64,000 bases of DNA from a virus. The stretch lies in the IMG/VR virus record IMGVR_UViG_3300031951_000001, positions 124,001 to 188,000 of that record. One strand, 5' to 3'. The notes beneath the pieces are model-generated. The model saw only the letters and a program-made list of their open reading frames with translations. It did not search any database and was not told where the DNA came from. The position numbers and the translations under genes were made by a program. Numbering within the stretch: the stretch's first letter is position 1; each line of letters opens with the position of its first letter. Shown here in pieces: positions 24,735 through 33,425 of the stretch.

Positions 24735-25565
24735 TTAATTTATAATTTTATTAAATATTTTTTTTGTTGTAAGATTATTTTTAACATAGTCTAAAACAAA
24801 TTTGTTATTATCTAAATTTATTTCCTTTTCTTTTGAAAATTTTATTAATTCAACTTTAGGTAAATCAACCATAGTTAAAGGAGGACATTGTTCCAAATTT
24901 TCAAATAATGGGATGCAACCGTTCATCATTATTTCATAGTGTCTCATACAATCCCATCCACCTTTCATTTTAGTAATGGCAAACCAACATTCGGCATAAT
25001 GACGAAAATAATCCGATTCGTATTCATATAGATAATTTCTGCTGAAATTTGGTATTATATCTGAAGTTAATATTTTTTTTTCAGAAACCTCACTTAAAAT
25101 TACTTCTTCAGGGACACCAAAATTAATTGGGAAAACGTAAGGATGGTTTTCATATAGTTCTCTTTTGAAATAAGTACTTTTTTCAACAAACTTAAATATA
25201 ATCTCTGAATCGTCTTCGCCATCAATAATTATAATGTCTTCCTTATCGTAAACACTCGAAACTAACTCCCAATAATCTTGACACCTCCAAATTGAACCAT
25301 AAATAATTTTGTCGAAAAATTTATCCCTGATTAACTCTTCAACACTTCCAGGAAGTTCATTATACAATGAATGGTCTATCTTTCCGGAAATAGTAAATCC
25401 ACGACCGTATAGTTTTTTTTTACTCTCAATATCAAGATTGTCGTACATATACCACATTTTATTTGTTTCGTAAAAATTTTTACCATGAATTTTTTTACCT
25501 CCATGGAATATGACATCAGACATATAGTCAATTCCCCCCGCATTTGTTATGAACAATGTTTTCAT
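24735..25565 (-). CDS. GT-B-like glycosyltransferase, group 1/CgeB-like
   Basis: 276 residues. KTLFITNAGGIDYMSDVIFHGGKK opens like a GT-B N-domain. Residues about 190-235 (YAECWFAITKMKGGWDCMRHYEIMMNGCIPLFENLEQCPP) mirror the CgeB-type donor-binding region, in which a conserved Arg/Glu pair sits before a Gly-Cys-x-Pro turn. The family call is moderate because the linker region is divergent. It lies 12 nt after the dehydratase gene in the same transcript. Confidence 0.5.
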   Translation of the reverse strand: MKTLFITNAGGIDYMSDVIFHGGKKIHGKNFYETNKMWYMYDNLDIESKKKLYGRGFTISGKIDHSLYNELPGSVEELIRDKFFDKIIYGSIWRCQDYWELVSSVYDKEDIIIIDGEDDSEIIFKFVEKSTYFKRELYENHPYVFPINFGVPEEVILSEVSEKKILTSDIIPNFSRNYLYEYESDYFRHYAECWFAITKMKGGWDCMRHYEIMMNGCIPLFENLEQCPPLTMVDLPKVELIKFSKEKEINLDNNKFVLDYVKNNLTTKKIFNKIIN

Positions 25566-25577
25566 TAAATTAGAGAT

Positions 25578-26882
25578 TTAATTTTTCCAATTTTTTTTGA
25601 ATATGTCTTCAATATACTTAAAAACAACTTCGTCATAATGAGGGGCAGCCCCCAAGAAAAAAACTTTATCCAAAACCTTATTAGAGTTGGGGTACTTATC
25701 TAAATCATCTAAATAAGAATACCCCGGATGAAATAAAATGTTTCCCGCAAAATAGTTTCTAGTTTGTATTTTGTTTTCCTCTAAAAATGAAACTAGTTTA
25801 TCTTTTAATTTTTTATCTTCACAAATAAAAGGAGTTCCAAACCAACATACATCGGATTTGTCTAACGAACTAACCCCTTTAATCCCATTTACGTATCTTA
25901 ACAAGATTGACTCAACTATTTTTTTAGAATTTTTTCTTTTGGTGTCAATATCCTTAAATTTTAATAATTGTTCCATACCTATTGAACCCTGTAAATCCAT
26001 AGGTTTCAAGTTATAACCCATATTTGTAAAAACATATTTGTGGTCAATGACTCCGTCGTATGATTCCAACCATTTACCAAATCTCAATTGACAAGTCCCA
26101 CAAGACAATAGATTTGCTGAACCAACACAGTAACAATCTCTACCCCACCAAGAGATACTCACAAATAATTTTTTAAGACCTTCAATGTTAGTGGAAACCA
26201 TACCACCTTCACCTGTTGATATATGATGTGCGGGATAGAAAGAGCATGACCATGCCACATAATAATCACTTATCGGTTTTCCATCCCATTTAGTGCCTAA
26301 ACTATCACAACTATCACCAACTAACTGAATATTATGTTTTTCACATAAATTTTTTAGGTAATCCATGTCAGGAGGATTACCTAAAACAGGAGAAACAAAA
26401 ATAGCCTTTGTTTTTTTAGTTATTTTTTCTTCAATTTTCGTAATATCAAAATTTAAAGTTTTCCATTCGATATCGACAAACACCGGTTTTAAATTGTTCT
26501 GAACTATTGGGGCAATAGTTGTCGGAAAACCAACTGGTGAAACTATTATTTCATCATCATCCGACCAACCAAAAAACTTTTTTAAAGCGGTGATTAAGAC
26601 TAAATTGGCCGAACTACCGGAATTAACCATATGAGAAAACTTAACACCGAACATCTTTGAAAACTTACTTTCAAATTTATGGACATTTTCCCCGGCAACA
26701 ATCCATTTACCTGAAATTAAAGTTTTAATTGCGGATACAATTTCTCGTTCGTCCCAAAACGGACCTGAATAAAGAACTTGGTCTCTACCTGGAGTAAATT
26801 TTTTGTTATAAAGATATTTTGGCTCATTTAATTTTAAATACTCGCCAATTTCACTTAACAAAGTCTCTAAACTTTTATCCAT
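25578..26882 (-). CDS. PLP/[2Fe-2S] sugar 3-dehydratase, RfbH (E1)-like
   Basis: 434 residues, aminotransferase fold of the DegT/DnrJ/EryC1 group. The usual PLP lysine is replaced by His (YPAHHISTGEGG, His219/220), as in 3-dehydratases. Cluster-ligand candidates are Cys192, Cys250, Cys252 and Cys261: Cys192-x57-Cys250-x-Cys252 matches E1 exactly, while the last gap is 8 rather than 7; Cys264 is an alternative. E1 removes the C3 hydroxyl of CDP-4-keto-6-deoxyglucose with a reductase partner. No CDP-sugar genes are seen nearby and Gmd makes a GDP-sugar, so the true substrate is open. It overlaps the next gene by 8 nt. Confidence 0.88.
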   Translation of the reverse strand: MDKSLETLLSEIGEYLKLNEPKYLYNKKFTPGRDQVLYSGPFWDEREIVSAIKTLISGKWIVAGENVHKFESKFSKMFGVKFSHMVNSGSSANLVLITALKKFFGWSDDDEIIVSPVGFPTTIAPIVQNNLKPVFVDIEWKTLNFDITKIEEKITKKTKAIFVSPVLGNPPDMDYLKNLCEKHNIQLVGDSCDSLGTKWDGKPISDYYVAWSCSFYPAHHISTGEGGMVSTNIEGLKKLFVSISWWGRDCYCVGSANLLSCGTCQLRFGKWLESYDGVIDHKYVFTNMGYNLKPMDLQGSIGMEQLLKFKDIDTKRKNSKKIVESILLRYVNGIKGVSSLDKSDVCWFGTPFICEDKKLKDKLVSFLEENKIQTRNYFAGNILFHPGYSYLDDLDKYPNSNKVLDKVFFLGAAPHYDEVVFKYIEDIFKKNWKN

Positions 26883-27537
26883 TATTTAATTTTAAATTAT
26901 GTATATTTATAATATTGGTAATATCTGTATCAATATTATAATCTGCGGACCTTAATCTGAAATGATATTGGCTTAAATCAAATTGCTCAATAGGCATAGG
27001 ACTATTTGATAACGCATCTTGCCTGCGACCCTCAACCATAGGAATTCCAAAATCTCTCATCAAAATACCTAAAGAAACATCATCAATATAGTTATGATTC
27101 CAAAGATGTTTATTATCTAAAATTAATTTAACCAAATCCCGACTCAGGAAATAACCACTACCTGAGCAGAAAGGGATACCGTCATGACTTACAAATCCAC
27201 CGCAGTAAAAATTATTTTTAGGTTTATCTGTAAGAAATTCGGTTAGTTTTTCCATGTCAACGTATGACGATAAAGTAGTTCTAAAAATATAATCAAAATC
27301 AAATTTTTCATATAAAATTTCTAACATTTCTAAAGTTCTATAACCAATTCCATATAAACCTTCGTCATATATTGTATAAATTTTCTCATCAACAATTTCA
27401 TTTTTTTCTCTATTACCATAATAGAAAAAAATTTTATATTTATCTTTATATAAATTATACCATGTCTCTCTTACGACGGCCTCCAATCTCGGATAGTGCC
27501 TCGCCTCCATTGCTAATATTGATACGATGACTTTCAT
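26875..27537 (-). CDS. GT31-like glycosyltransferase, copy A
   Basis: 220 residues. VRETWY at 22-27, FRTTLSSYVD at 85-94 (the DxD position appears as SYVD), GSGYFLSRDLVKLI at about 126-139 and DDVSLG at 152-157 (the GT31 E/D-D-V-x-x-G motif) follow the order of beta-1,3-galactosyltransferase/fringe-type enzymes. Family 31 is mostly eukaryotic. It is a diverged tandem copy of the next gene at 27580. The acceptor is unknown. Confidence 0.6.
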   Translation of the reverse strand: MKVIVSILAMEARHYPRLEAVVRETWYNLYKDKYKIFFYYGNREKNEIVDEKIYTIYDEGLYGIGYRTLEMLEILYEKFDFDYIFRTTLSSYVDMEKLTEFLTDKPKNNFYCGGFVSHDGIPFCSGSGYFLSRDLVKLILDNKHLWNHNYIDDVSLGILMRDFGIPMVEGRRQDALSNSPMPIEQFDLSQYHFRLRSADYNIDTDITNIINIHNLKLNNG

Positions 27538-27579
27538 TTTTATTATAATAGTAAAATTAATTAATTTATCAAACTAAAT

Positions 27580-28245
27580 TTAAGAAGTTTTTAAGTTATA
27601 TATTATCTTCATATTTCTAACATCCACACTACGGTCGGGTTCCCAGTAATTATTAAAATTTTCTTTAACTCTATAATGAAAATAGTCCATAGGAGGGTTG
27701 TCTGAAGGAAAATCAAATCTATGACCTCGAATTGGGTAAACCCCAAAACTCTTAAGTATTTTGGCAACAATAACATCATCCATGTGACTTGTCTCCCACA
27801 AATTTTTATTTTCAATAATTATTTTAACTAAATCTTTACTCAAAAAGTAACCGGACCCCCCACAAAAATCTATACCATCATGACACCCCATTTCACCGAA
27901 ATAAAAATTTGATTTTGATTTATTATCCAAAAAAGAATAAAGTCTATCTATATCAATATAGGAAGATAAATTTGTCCTAAAAATATAATCAAAATCAAAA
28001 TTATTGTACAAAAATTCATACATTTTTAAAGTTTTAATCCCAACATTTTCAAAAGACTCGGTAGTATTAATATAAATCCTATCATCAATAATTTTATTTT
28101 CAGATTCATTACTACCGTAGTAAAAATAAACAGGAACAGAATTAGAGTTCAAATTTAACCAAGTTTCTCTAATGGTGTCCTCAAGTAAATCATATGGTAC
28201 AAATTCTGAAGAAATAATAGAAATAATAACCCTATGTTTTGTCAT
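27580..28245 (-). CDS. GT31-like glycosyltransferase, copy B
   Basis: 221 residues, colinear with copy A: IRETWL near residue 24, FDYIFRTNLSSYID near 86-99, FCGGSGYFLSKDLVKIII near 128-145 and MDDVIVA near 156. Intermediate segments differ widely, so this is an old duplication rather than a recent one. Both copies keep the putative metal and catalytic acids, suggesting two working enzymes with different acceptors. It lies 42 nt upstream of copy A and 3 nt downstream of the next gene. Confidence 0.6.
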   Translation of the reverse strand: MTKHRVIISIISSEFVPYDLLEDTIRETWLNLNSNSVPVYFYYGSNESENKIIDDRIYINTTESFENVGIKTLKMYEFLYNNFDFDYIFRTNLSSYIDIDRLYSFLDNKSKSNFYFGEMGCHDGIDFCGGSGYFLSKDLVKIIIENKNLWETSHMDDVIVAKILKSFGVYPIRGHRFDFPSDNPPMDYFHYRVKENFNNYWEPDRSVDVRNMKIIYNLKTS

Positions 28246-28248
28246 ATT

Positions 28249-29151
28249 TTAGTTGAATTTTTTTAAATTTTTACAGTGCATATGTAAATTATTAATTTTA
28301 ACTTCTTTACCTTTGAAGATGGTTACAGGGTATTTTCTACCAAACTCATCTATTCTGAAATCAAAATTGAACGAAGACGGATTAATTAAACAACTTTCAT
28401 TTATAAACCCCGTAGTGTCCCCTCCAATATTTCTAGGGTCAACTCCTCCCAAATATTGTCCTAAACAAGCCGCATCGAAAATTGAATTAAATTTATTAAA
28501 ATTATTATGGTAATGAGATGGGTTATTTGTTCTGTGCCCCATAGAAGAAACTAAATCTAAATCATAGAAATCCGGGAATAGAGGTAAATTATATATCTCA
28601 CCCCCACTATGGTATCTATATTCAGATAAGAGAGACATATCATTTGAATCCGAAGACCCAATAATAAATTCATTTAATTTACGTATTGATTCTAAAGATT
28701 TAAAGTATATAAAAGATGGAATACATCTTGAGTCATTATCAAATACCGACGCAAAAGTATAATTCTCTATAAAGGTTTCCAAATGTTCTGATATGTTAAT
28801 ATAGATTAAATTGTCGTTCTCGAAGTGAAATACGTTAGATAAAGAAAATTTAATCATAACCTCTTCAATAATCAAAAAACGCTCAGTAACTGATTTCCAA
28901 AACCCATCCCTGAAATTAACATCATAACCTTTAGTTTTATTAAAACTATTATGATTTTCTGTTTTTTCTAATTCTTCAATAGAAACAAAACTAACTAAAT
29001 CATCATTTATAATTTTATTTTGATGTATTTTGTTAGATGCTATAAAAATTTTACAGTTGTTAAATTTTAATATTTGTGTTATACAATCGTTTATATAATC
29101 AACAAATTCATTTCCTTGGTGAACAAGTACAATTGAGTATCTATTATCCAT
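28249..29151 (-). CDS. Putative glycosyltransferase of phage sugar islands
   Basis: 300 residues from the ATG at 29151; a longer frame exists but would overlap the upstream gene by 113 nt. DNRYSIVLVHQGNEFVDYIND opens a GT-A-like fold. VMIKFSLSNVFHFENDNLIYINI (about 95-117) carries an acidic END motif after a hydrophobic strand, likely the metal site. The C-terminus has a GGVDPRNIGGD loop and ends LHMHCKNLKKF, a pattern I associate with GT proteins of uncultured phages. The substrate is unknown. Confidence 0.5.
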   Translation of the reverse strand: MDNRYSIVLVHQGNEFVDYINDCITQILKFNNCKIFIASNKIHQNKIINDDLVSFVSIEELEKTENHNSFNKTKGYDVNFRDGFWKSVTERFLIIEEVMIKFSLSNVFHFENDNLIYINISEHLETFIENYTFASVFDNDSRCIPSFIYFKSLESIRKLNEFIIGSSDSNDMSLLSEYRYHSGGEIYNLPLFPDFYDLDLVSSMGHRTNNPSHYHNNFNKFNSIFDAACLGQYLGGVDPRNIGGDTTGFINESCLINPSSFNFDFRIDEFGRKYPVTIFKGKEVKINNLHMHCKNLKKFN

Positions 29152-29155
29152 ATAT

Positions 29156-29965
29156 TTAATTAACCTGTGACCTGTGACTATGGTGATAATAACCAATTCC
29201 GTTTGCCGAACCAAATAAGCTCTCATCAACAAATGAAGATAAAACCAATCCCCAAATAGGTAAATCACCCCATCGGTTTATGTATATACAATTAGAATCA
29301 TTTACACATTGTAAGAATTTTTGAACCATGATATTTTCTTTAAAATATTTGAGGTTTAAACAAGTAAAGTTTGTATATGGGCACTTTATGTCATCAAATT
29401 TTTTATCAACTATAATAGAATTATCGGTTAAAAACTTACTCCATAAGTTTTCCAATCCAACCGTAACATACGATTCATCTTTTCCTTGAAAAAGTGGGGA
29501 TAGGAAAACTTTTTTTCCGTCTTTAAGTTGTTGTATATAATCTTGGTTAAACCTGTGTACAACACAATCCTCATCTATCCTAATAATATAATCATATCCA
29601 TCTAAATAATCAAAAAAATCTATCGCCCAAAAATGACACATATGTTTATACCCTAAAGGAAACCAACCTGATTCTGGTGTGGAGTGACAAAATTCAGATT
29701 CAGTTTTAACATTTGAGTCGTTGAACCCATTTTTACTGTTACTGCTTTTTACGTCAACGAAAGTCAGTTCGATTTTACTCAAAACTTTTATATAGTTTTG
29801 ATGGTCTACTGAAATATTCCCCTCGTGAAAAATTATATTGTCAAAGTTATATTTTGAATTTTTGACAATGTTTTCATATATTGAATTATTTCTTTCTATC
29901 AAACTATTATAGTCCGATAATCCTCCATATCCTCGAGATAGAGTTACAATTGCTATTTTATTCAT
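29156..29965 (-). CDS. GT15-like (mannosyltransferase-type) glycosyltransferase
   Basis: 269 residues. YIIRIDEDC (126-134) supplies the acidic metal motif, GYKHMCHFWAIDFFDYLDG (about 105-123) matches the Cys-His-Phe-Trp element, and NRWGDLPIW (230-238) matches the RWGDxP signature of family 15 alpha-mannosyltransferases, otherwise known mainly from fungi. All three occur in the family's order. The protein lacks the N-terminal membrane anchor of the fungal enzymes, so it would be cytoplasmic. It has a 4-nt gap to the next gene. Confidence 0.65.
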   Translation of the reverse strand: MNKIAIVTLSRGYGGLSDYNSLIERNNSIYENIVKNSKYNFDNIIFHEGNISVDHQNYIKVLSKIELTFVDVKSSNSKNGFNDSNVKTESEFCHSTPESGWFPLGYKHMCHFWAIDFFDYLDGYDYIIRIDEDCVVHRFNQDYIQQLKDGKKVFLSPLFQGKDESYVTVGLENLWSKFLTDNSIIVDKKFDDIKCPYTNFTCLNLKYFKENIMVQKFLQCVNDSNCIYINRWGDLPIWGLVLSSFVDESLFGSANGIGYYHHSHRSQVN

Positions 29966-29973
29966 AGTAATAT

Positions 29974-30693
29974 TTAACTAGTTGGCCAAGTCATGTGTCT
30001 ATTGTGAGACCAATTTTGGTGATGTTGTATTAATCCTGATAAGTATAGTATTTTTTTCAATTTAATAAAGTTGAAAAAACTAATTGACCTTTCAAAAGCA
30101 TGACCACTATTCCAAGTGTATTTAATCTCATCTATTAATATTTCAAACCAAGACATGTATTCATAAAAACTTTCTACTGAAATTGTAGAATTACTTCCCG
30201 AACTCCAATGACCATCACCAATTATTTTCCAATTTTCAACTAATTCAGGAATATCAATATCATAATGTTTCTTTATTGCAGGTATTAATAATTCGCCAAT
30301 CCATGTAGAGTCGTTTATAAAATACATTGAAACATGGAGGGCTCGATATCCAATAAAATCAGGTTTATTTTCTAATGTAGTTTGAAGATGAGGTAAGAAA
30401 TGTCCTGCAACTTCTATATCATATTCAAATAAATTTACATAATCCGCGTCTATTAGATTATTTTTCCATAAAGCGTACCATCCGGTGAATGAGGTAAATT
30501 TAGGATATATTTCTATGTTGATGGGTAAATTTCTACATATAATGACATTTTCTAAATTTTCAATTTGGTCTACAGGTAATTCAGTACCTAAAAAAACAAA
30601 TTTTAAATTAGGTAGATGGTTAAATTTGCCATTAGATAAAAATTCTAATATTAGATTTTGGTCATGACAAAAAATAAATGATTGAATTCTCAT
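29974..30693 (-). CDS. Unknown protein matching the C-terminal domain of the next gene
   Basis: 239 residues. It aligns with residues about 215-460 of the 472-residue protein at 30719-32137: FIFCHDQN, YPKFTSFTGWYALWKNNLID..YVNLFEYD, SGSNSTISVESFYEYMSWFE and GHAFERSISFF all have clear counterparts. This domain probably adopts a GT-like fold with LFEYD as an acidic strand end, but I do not recognise the family. It is expressed behind a TATTTAT site and may supply the same activity without the fused N-terminal glycosyltransferase. Confidence 0.5.
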   Translation of the reverse strand: MRIQSFIFCHDQNLILEFLSNGKFNHLPNLKFVFLGTELPVDQIENLENVIICRNLPINIEIYPKFTSFTGWYALWKNNLIDADYVNLFEYDIEVAGHFLPHLQTTLENKPDFIGYRALHVSMYFINDSTWIGELLIPAIKKHYDIDIPELVENWKIIGDGHWSSGSNSTISVESFYEYMSWFEILIDEIKYTWNSGHAFERSISFFNFIKLKKILYLSGLIQHHQNWSHNRHMTWPTS

Positions 30694-30711
30694 ATTAAAA
30701 GTACTTTTACG

Positions 30712-30718
30712 ATAAATA
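30712..30718 (-). promoter_or_regulatory. TATTTAT motif, candidate late-expression signal
   Basis: Sense AGTATTTATCG, 18 nt before the ATG at 30693, placed right after the TAG stop of the preceding gene. It is the only clear site of this kind in the minus-strand sugar island. Confidence 0.4.
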
Positions 30719-32137
30719 CTAATTCTCGACTAATTCCTTCATATTTTTATCATAATCAACGTAATGGTCTTGGGTTCCGTGAGAATTCATTTGGAGATGT
30801 TTTATAAATCCTTGCGTAAGAATTGGTTGTTGTTTAAACATCAGACAATAAAATGTAACAGACCTTTCATGTCCGTGACCTGCGGTTTTGGAATGTTTTA
30901 TTAAATTAGCCAACGGCTCAAACCATTTCATATAGTTATTAAAGAATGAAACCTCCATAGTACAATTACTTGTGGTTGACCAAGCAAGTTTTGGGTTTTG
31001 TTTGATATATAATCTTATTGTTTTTTCCAAATCAATTTTATATACCTGTTTAATAGCGTTGAATAACTCTTCAACCCAATCTTTGTTATCTATAAAATGG
31101 TAGTTGGTACAAGGGAATGGGATGTATCCAATCATTTTTTGACCATCATACATAAACTTGTCCATAGTCTGTTCCAAATTAGGATTAAGAATAACATCGT
31201 ATTCAAACAAATTTACATATGGGGTTGTTATTAGATTATTTTTCCATAAAGCGTACCACCCTGTATAAGCATTTATATTGGGATACTCCTCGATGTTGTG
31301 AGGTAAATTTCTGGCAACTATAATATTAGAATTATTTTCTATTTTATCTGTGTCACCATTACCTAAAAATACATATCTGTATTTTTTAAGATTTTTAAAT
31401 TTACCCGAATTCTCATAATCCAAAATTATATTTTGGTCATGACAAAATATGAATGTCTCACAAATACCATTATTGGTAATATCCAAAGGTAGATTTTCTT
31501 TGAATTTTTCAGAGAAGAATACTCTGTTATCCTCCCAAGATTGATTGGTCATACCGATAGAAAGGTGAGTAACTCTAATATCAGTAACAATTCCTATCTT
31601 AACATTATCCATGTGATTTGGGACACAGAAAGACAAATCATAAAAGTGAAACCCTTTGAACTCCTCGTCAAATCTATGTTTGATTTTGGTTTTATCCAAA
31701 GTCATAAATAACCCATCAATTAAAACAACTTCCTCAATATTGTTATTTATGTGTTTAGAATATGTACTGGTCCATTTTTTACCTTCGTTTTTATGATTAA
31801 CAATTCCGTACATTGTTTGAGGTATCTCCCACCATTTACCCGAGTCAGGTAAATACTTTGAGCCGGCAAGACCAATTACCCCGAATTCGGGGTTTTTACT
31901 ATAATGTTTTAGTAACTTACTACCCCAATTATTGGTATCAAATTCTAAATCATCGTGACACAAAACAACAATATCATTTGATGACTCATTAAGGATTTTA
32001 TTGTAAGCTTGGGGTAATGACATTATCCCATCATTCACGATTTCGATAACCTCAACATTTTTTAATCCACAAGATTTTTTTAAAATCTCTGTATATTGTG
32101 GGTTAGATTTTCTTGTGCTATATCCTATTGTAATCAT
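30719..32137 (-). CDS. Bimodular protein: StrF-type GT2 domain plus duplicated unknown domain
   Basis: 472 residues. Domain 1 (about 1-210) is GT2/StrF-like: MITIGYSTRK, then DIVVLCHDDLEF (DD metal motif), GVIGLAGSKYLP, WWEIPQTMYG and VLIDGLFMTLDK. Domain 2 (about 215-460) is the same domain as the protein at 29974 (CHDQNIILDY ... GWYALWKNNL). Two GT-like domains in one chain suggest two successive sugar additions. The gene overlaps dut by 4 nt, linking DNA-metabolism and sugar genes in one transcript. Confidence 0.68.
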   Translation of the reverse strand: MITIGYSTRKSNPQYTEILKKSCGLKNVEVIEIVNDGIMSLPQAYNKILNESSNDIVVLCHDDLEFDTNNWGSKLLKHYSKNPEFGVIGLAGSKYLPDSGKWWEIPQTMYGIVNHKNEGKKWTSTYSKHINNNIEEVVLIDGLFMTLDKTKIKHRFDEEFKGFHFYDLSFCVPNHMDNVKIGIVTDIRVTHLSIGMTNQSWEDNRVFFSEKFKENLPLDITNNGICETFIFCHDQNIILDYENSGKFKNLKKYRYVFLGNGDTDKIENNSNIIVARNLPHNIEEYPNINAYTGWYALWKNNLITTPYVNLFEYDVILNPNLEQTMDKFMYDGQKMIGYIPFPCTNYHFIDNKDWVEELFNAIKQVYKIDLEKTIRLYIKQNPKLAWSTTSNCTMEVSFFNNYMKWFEPLANLIKHSKTAGHGHERSVTFYCLMFKQQPILTQGFIKHLQMNSHGTQDHYVDYDKNMKELVEN

Positions 32138-32727
32138 ATTCCAGTTGAACCAAAACCGTTCTCGTTTCTATCCTTTTTTATTTCTTCCATAGTTTCCTCT
32201 AACTCAATCCACTTTCCATTTACCACAGGACAAAGAACCGCTTGACCTACCTTTGTACCTTTTTCTATGGTATAAGCAAAATTATTTGAATTAAAAATAA
32301 TAACTTTAATTTCACCCGTATAACCATTATCAACAGTACCTGGAGAGTTCATAACAAACAAACCTTGATTGATTGCAAGACCACTCTTTGAACGAACTTG
32401 GATTTCATATCCATCTTTAATGTCAAAAGAAAGTCCTGTTGGAACCAAGGCTCTACCAAACATTGGTAAATAGACGGTCTCAGTGGCATATAAATCAAAA
32501 CCTGAATCAGATGGATAATTATAATTTGGTTCTACAGCATCAGGGTGAAGTTTTTTATATTTCAAATTTAATCTGGGGACATAGGATGTCATTTCATCCT
32601 CAAGTTGTTTTATATCTAATCCTGTTTCGTCTAAAATCATTTGGAATGTTTCATCATCAAAATTTTCATCCAAATATTTGTTAAGCATCTCTGCTTGTTC
32701 TTTCAAAGAATTTAAGTCAGTATTCAT
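32134..32727 (-). CDS. dut: dUTP diphosphatase with N-terminal extension
   Basis: 197 residues. All five dUTPase motifs are present: SDSGFDLYA (73-81), RSKSGLA (112-118), GTVDNGYTGE (130-139), GTKVGQAVL (157-165) and ENGFGSTG (189-196). The enzyme hydrolyses dUTP to dUMP, keeping uracil out of DNA. An acidic helical extension of about 50 residues precedes the core and is not part of the standard trimeric enzyme. It overlaps both neighbours by 4 nt. Confidence 0.95.
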   Translation of the reverse strand: MNTDLNSLKEQAEMLNKYLDENFDDETFQMILDETGLDIKQLEDEMTSYVPRLNLKYKKLHPDAVEPNYNYPSDSGFDLYATETVYLPMFGRALVPTGLSFDIKDGYEIQVRSKSGLAINQGLFVMNSPGTVDNGYTGEIKVIIFNSNNFAYTIEKGTKVGQAVLCPVVNGKWIELEETMEEIKKDRNENGFGSTGI

Positions 32728-33425
32728 TCTAATTCCTTTAATTTTTTTATTATGTCAATTAAGACTTGAACATCACGTTCACAATATTCACTAATTTCTT
32801 TTAATTTTCTATCAATCCAGTAGGTATTATGTACCTTATCCCCACTTATTTCACCATCTTTTGGTGTTGGTATATCCATACAAGAACAAAGTAAATCTAA
32901 TGACCCTATTGAACTATATGCTCCGTATTGCCAAATCTCCTTTGTGTCTATTGCTTTAATTTCCCAAGGCTTGGTATCATATGATGGTAGGATTGAAGGG
33001 GGTAGTAGATTATTAATAATCATTCTTTTTGCCAACATTGGTATGTCAAAATTCTTTAGATTATGTCCACACAAGTGAAAATCTAATTTGCCACACCTAT
33101 CAAGTAATTTTTGTACCCCCATTAATAATTCCTTTTCATCATCACCTGAAAAAGTTTGGGTCTTCGTTTCACCTTTATCAGTTACAAAGGCTACACTCAC
33201 ACAAACTATTTTGGCAAATTCAGGAACCAAAGACGTTCTTTTCTCAAAAACCTCATCATGAGACAAACCTTCATCCTCTGGAAACCTTTTTTGAAACCAA
33301 TCAAAATATTTTAAAAATTGGTCTCCGATTTTTGGACTAAATGACTGGCAACTACTAAAGTCAGGACAACATCCAACGGTCTCAATGTCGATAAATAATA
33401 TTTTTGTGATAGGTATTTTTATCAT
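32724..33425 (-). CDS. 3'-5' exonuclease, DnaQ/PolB-exo-like
   Basis: 233 residues. ExoI is FIDIETVG (10-17, with Asp and Glu), ExoII is FHLCGHNLKNFDIPML (about 118-133, Asp in NFD), and ExoIII is YCERDVQVL (about 215-223), so the DEDD metal ligands are present. It resembles the stand-alone predicted exonucleases related to the PolB proofreading domain. A role in DNA repair, recombination or end processing is likely. It overlaps both neighbouring genes by 4 nt. Confidence 0.8.
   Translation of the reverse strand: MIKIPITKILFIDIETVGCCPDFSSCQSFSPKIGDQFLKYFDWFQKRFPEDEGLSHDEVFEKRTSLVPEFAKIVCVSVAFVTDKGETKTQTFSGDDEKELLMGVQKLLDRCGKLDFHLCGHNLKNFDIPMLAKRMIINNLLPPSILPSYDTKPWEIKAIDTKEIWQYGAYSSIGSLDLLCSCMDIPTPKDGEISGDKVHNTYWIDRKLKEISEYCERDVQVLIDIIKKLKELE

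Noticed and set aside
25578-26882. Ordinary PLP sugar aminotransferase
   Set aside because: The catalytic Lys is replaced by His and Fe-S cysteines are present, which point to a 3-dehydratase.
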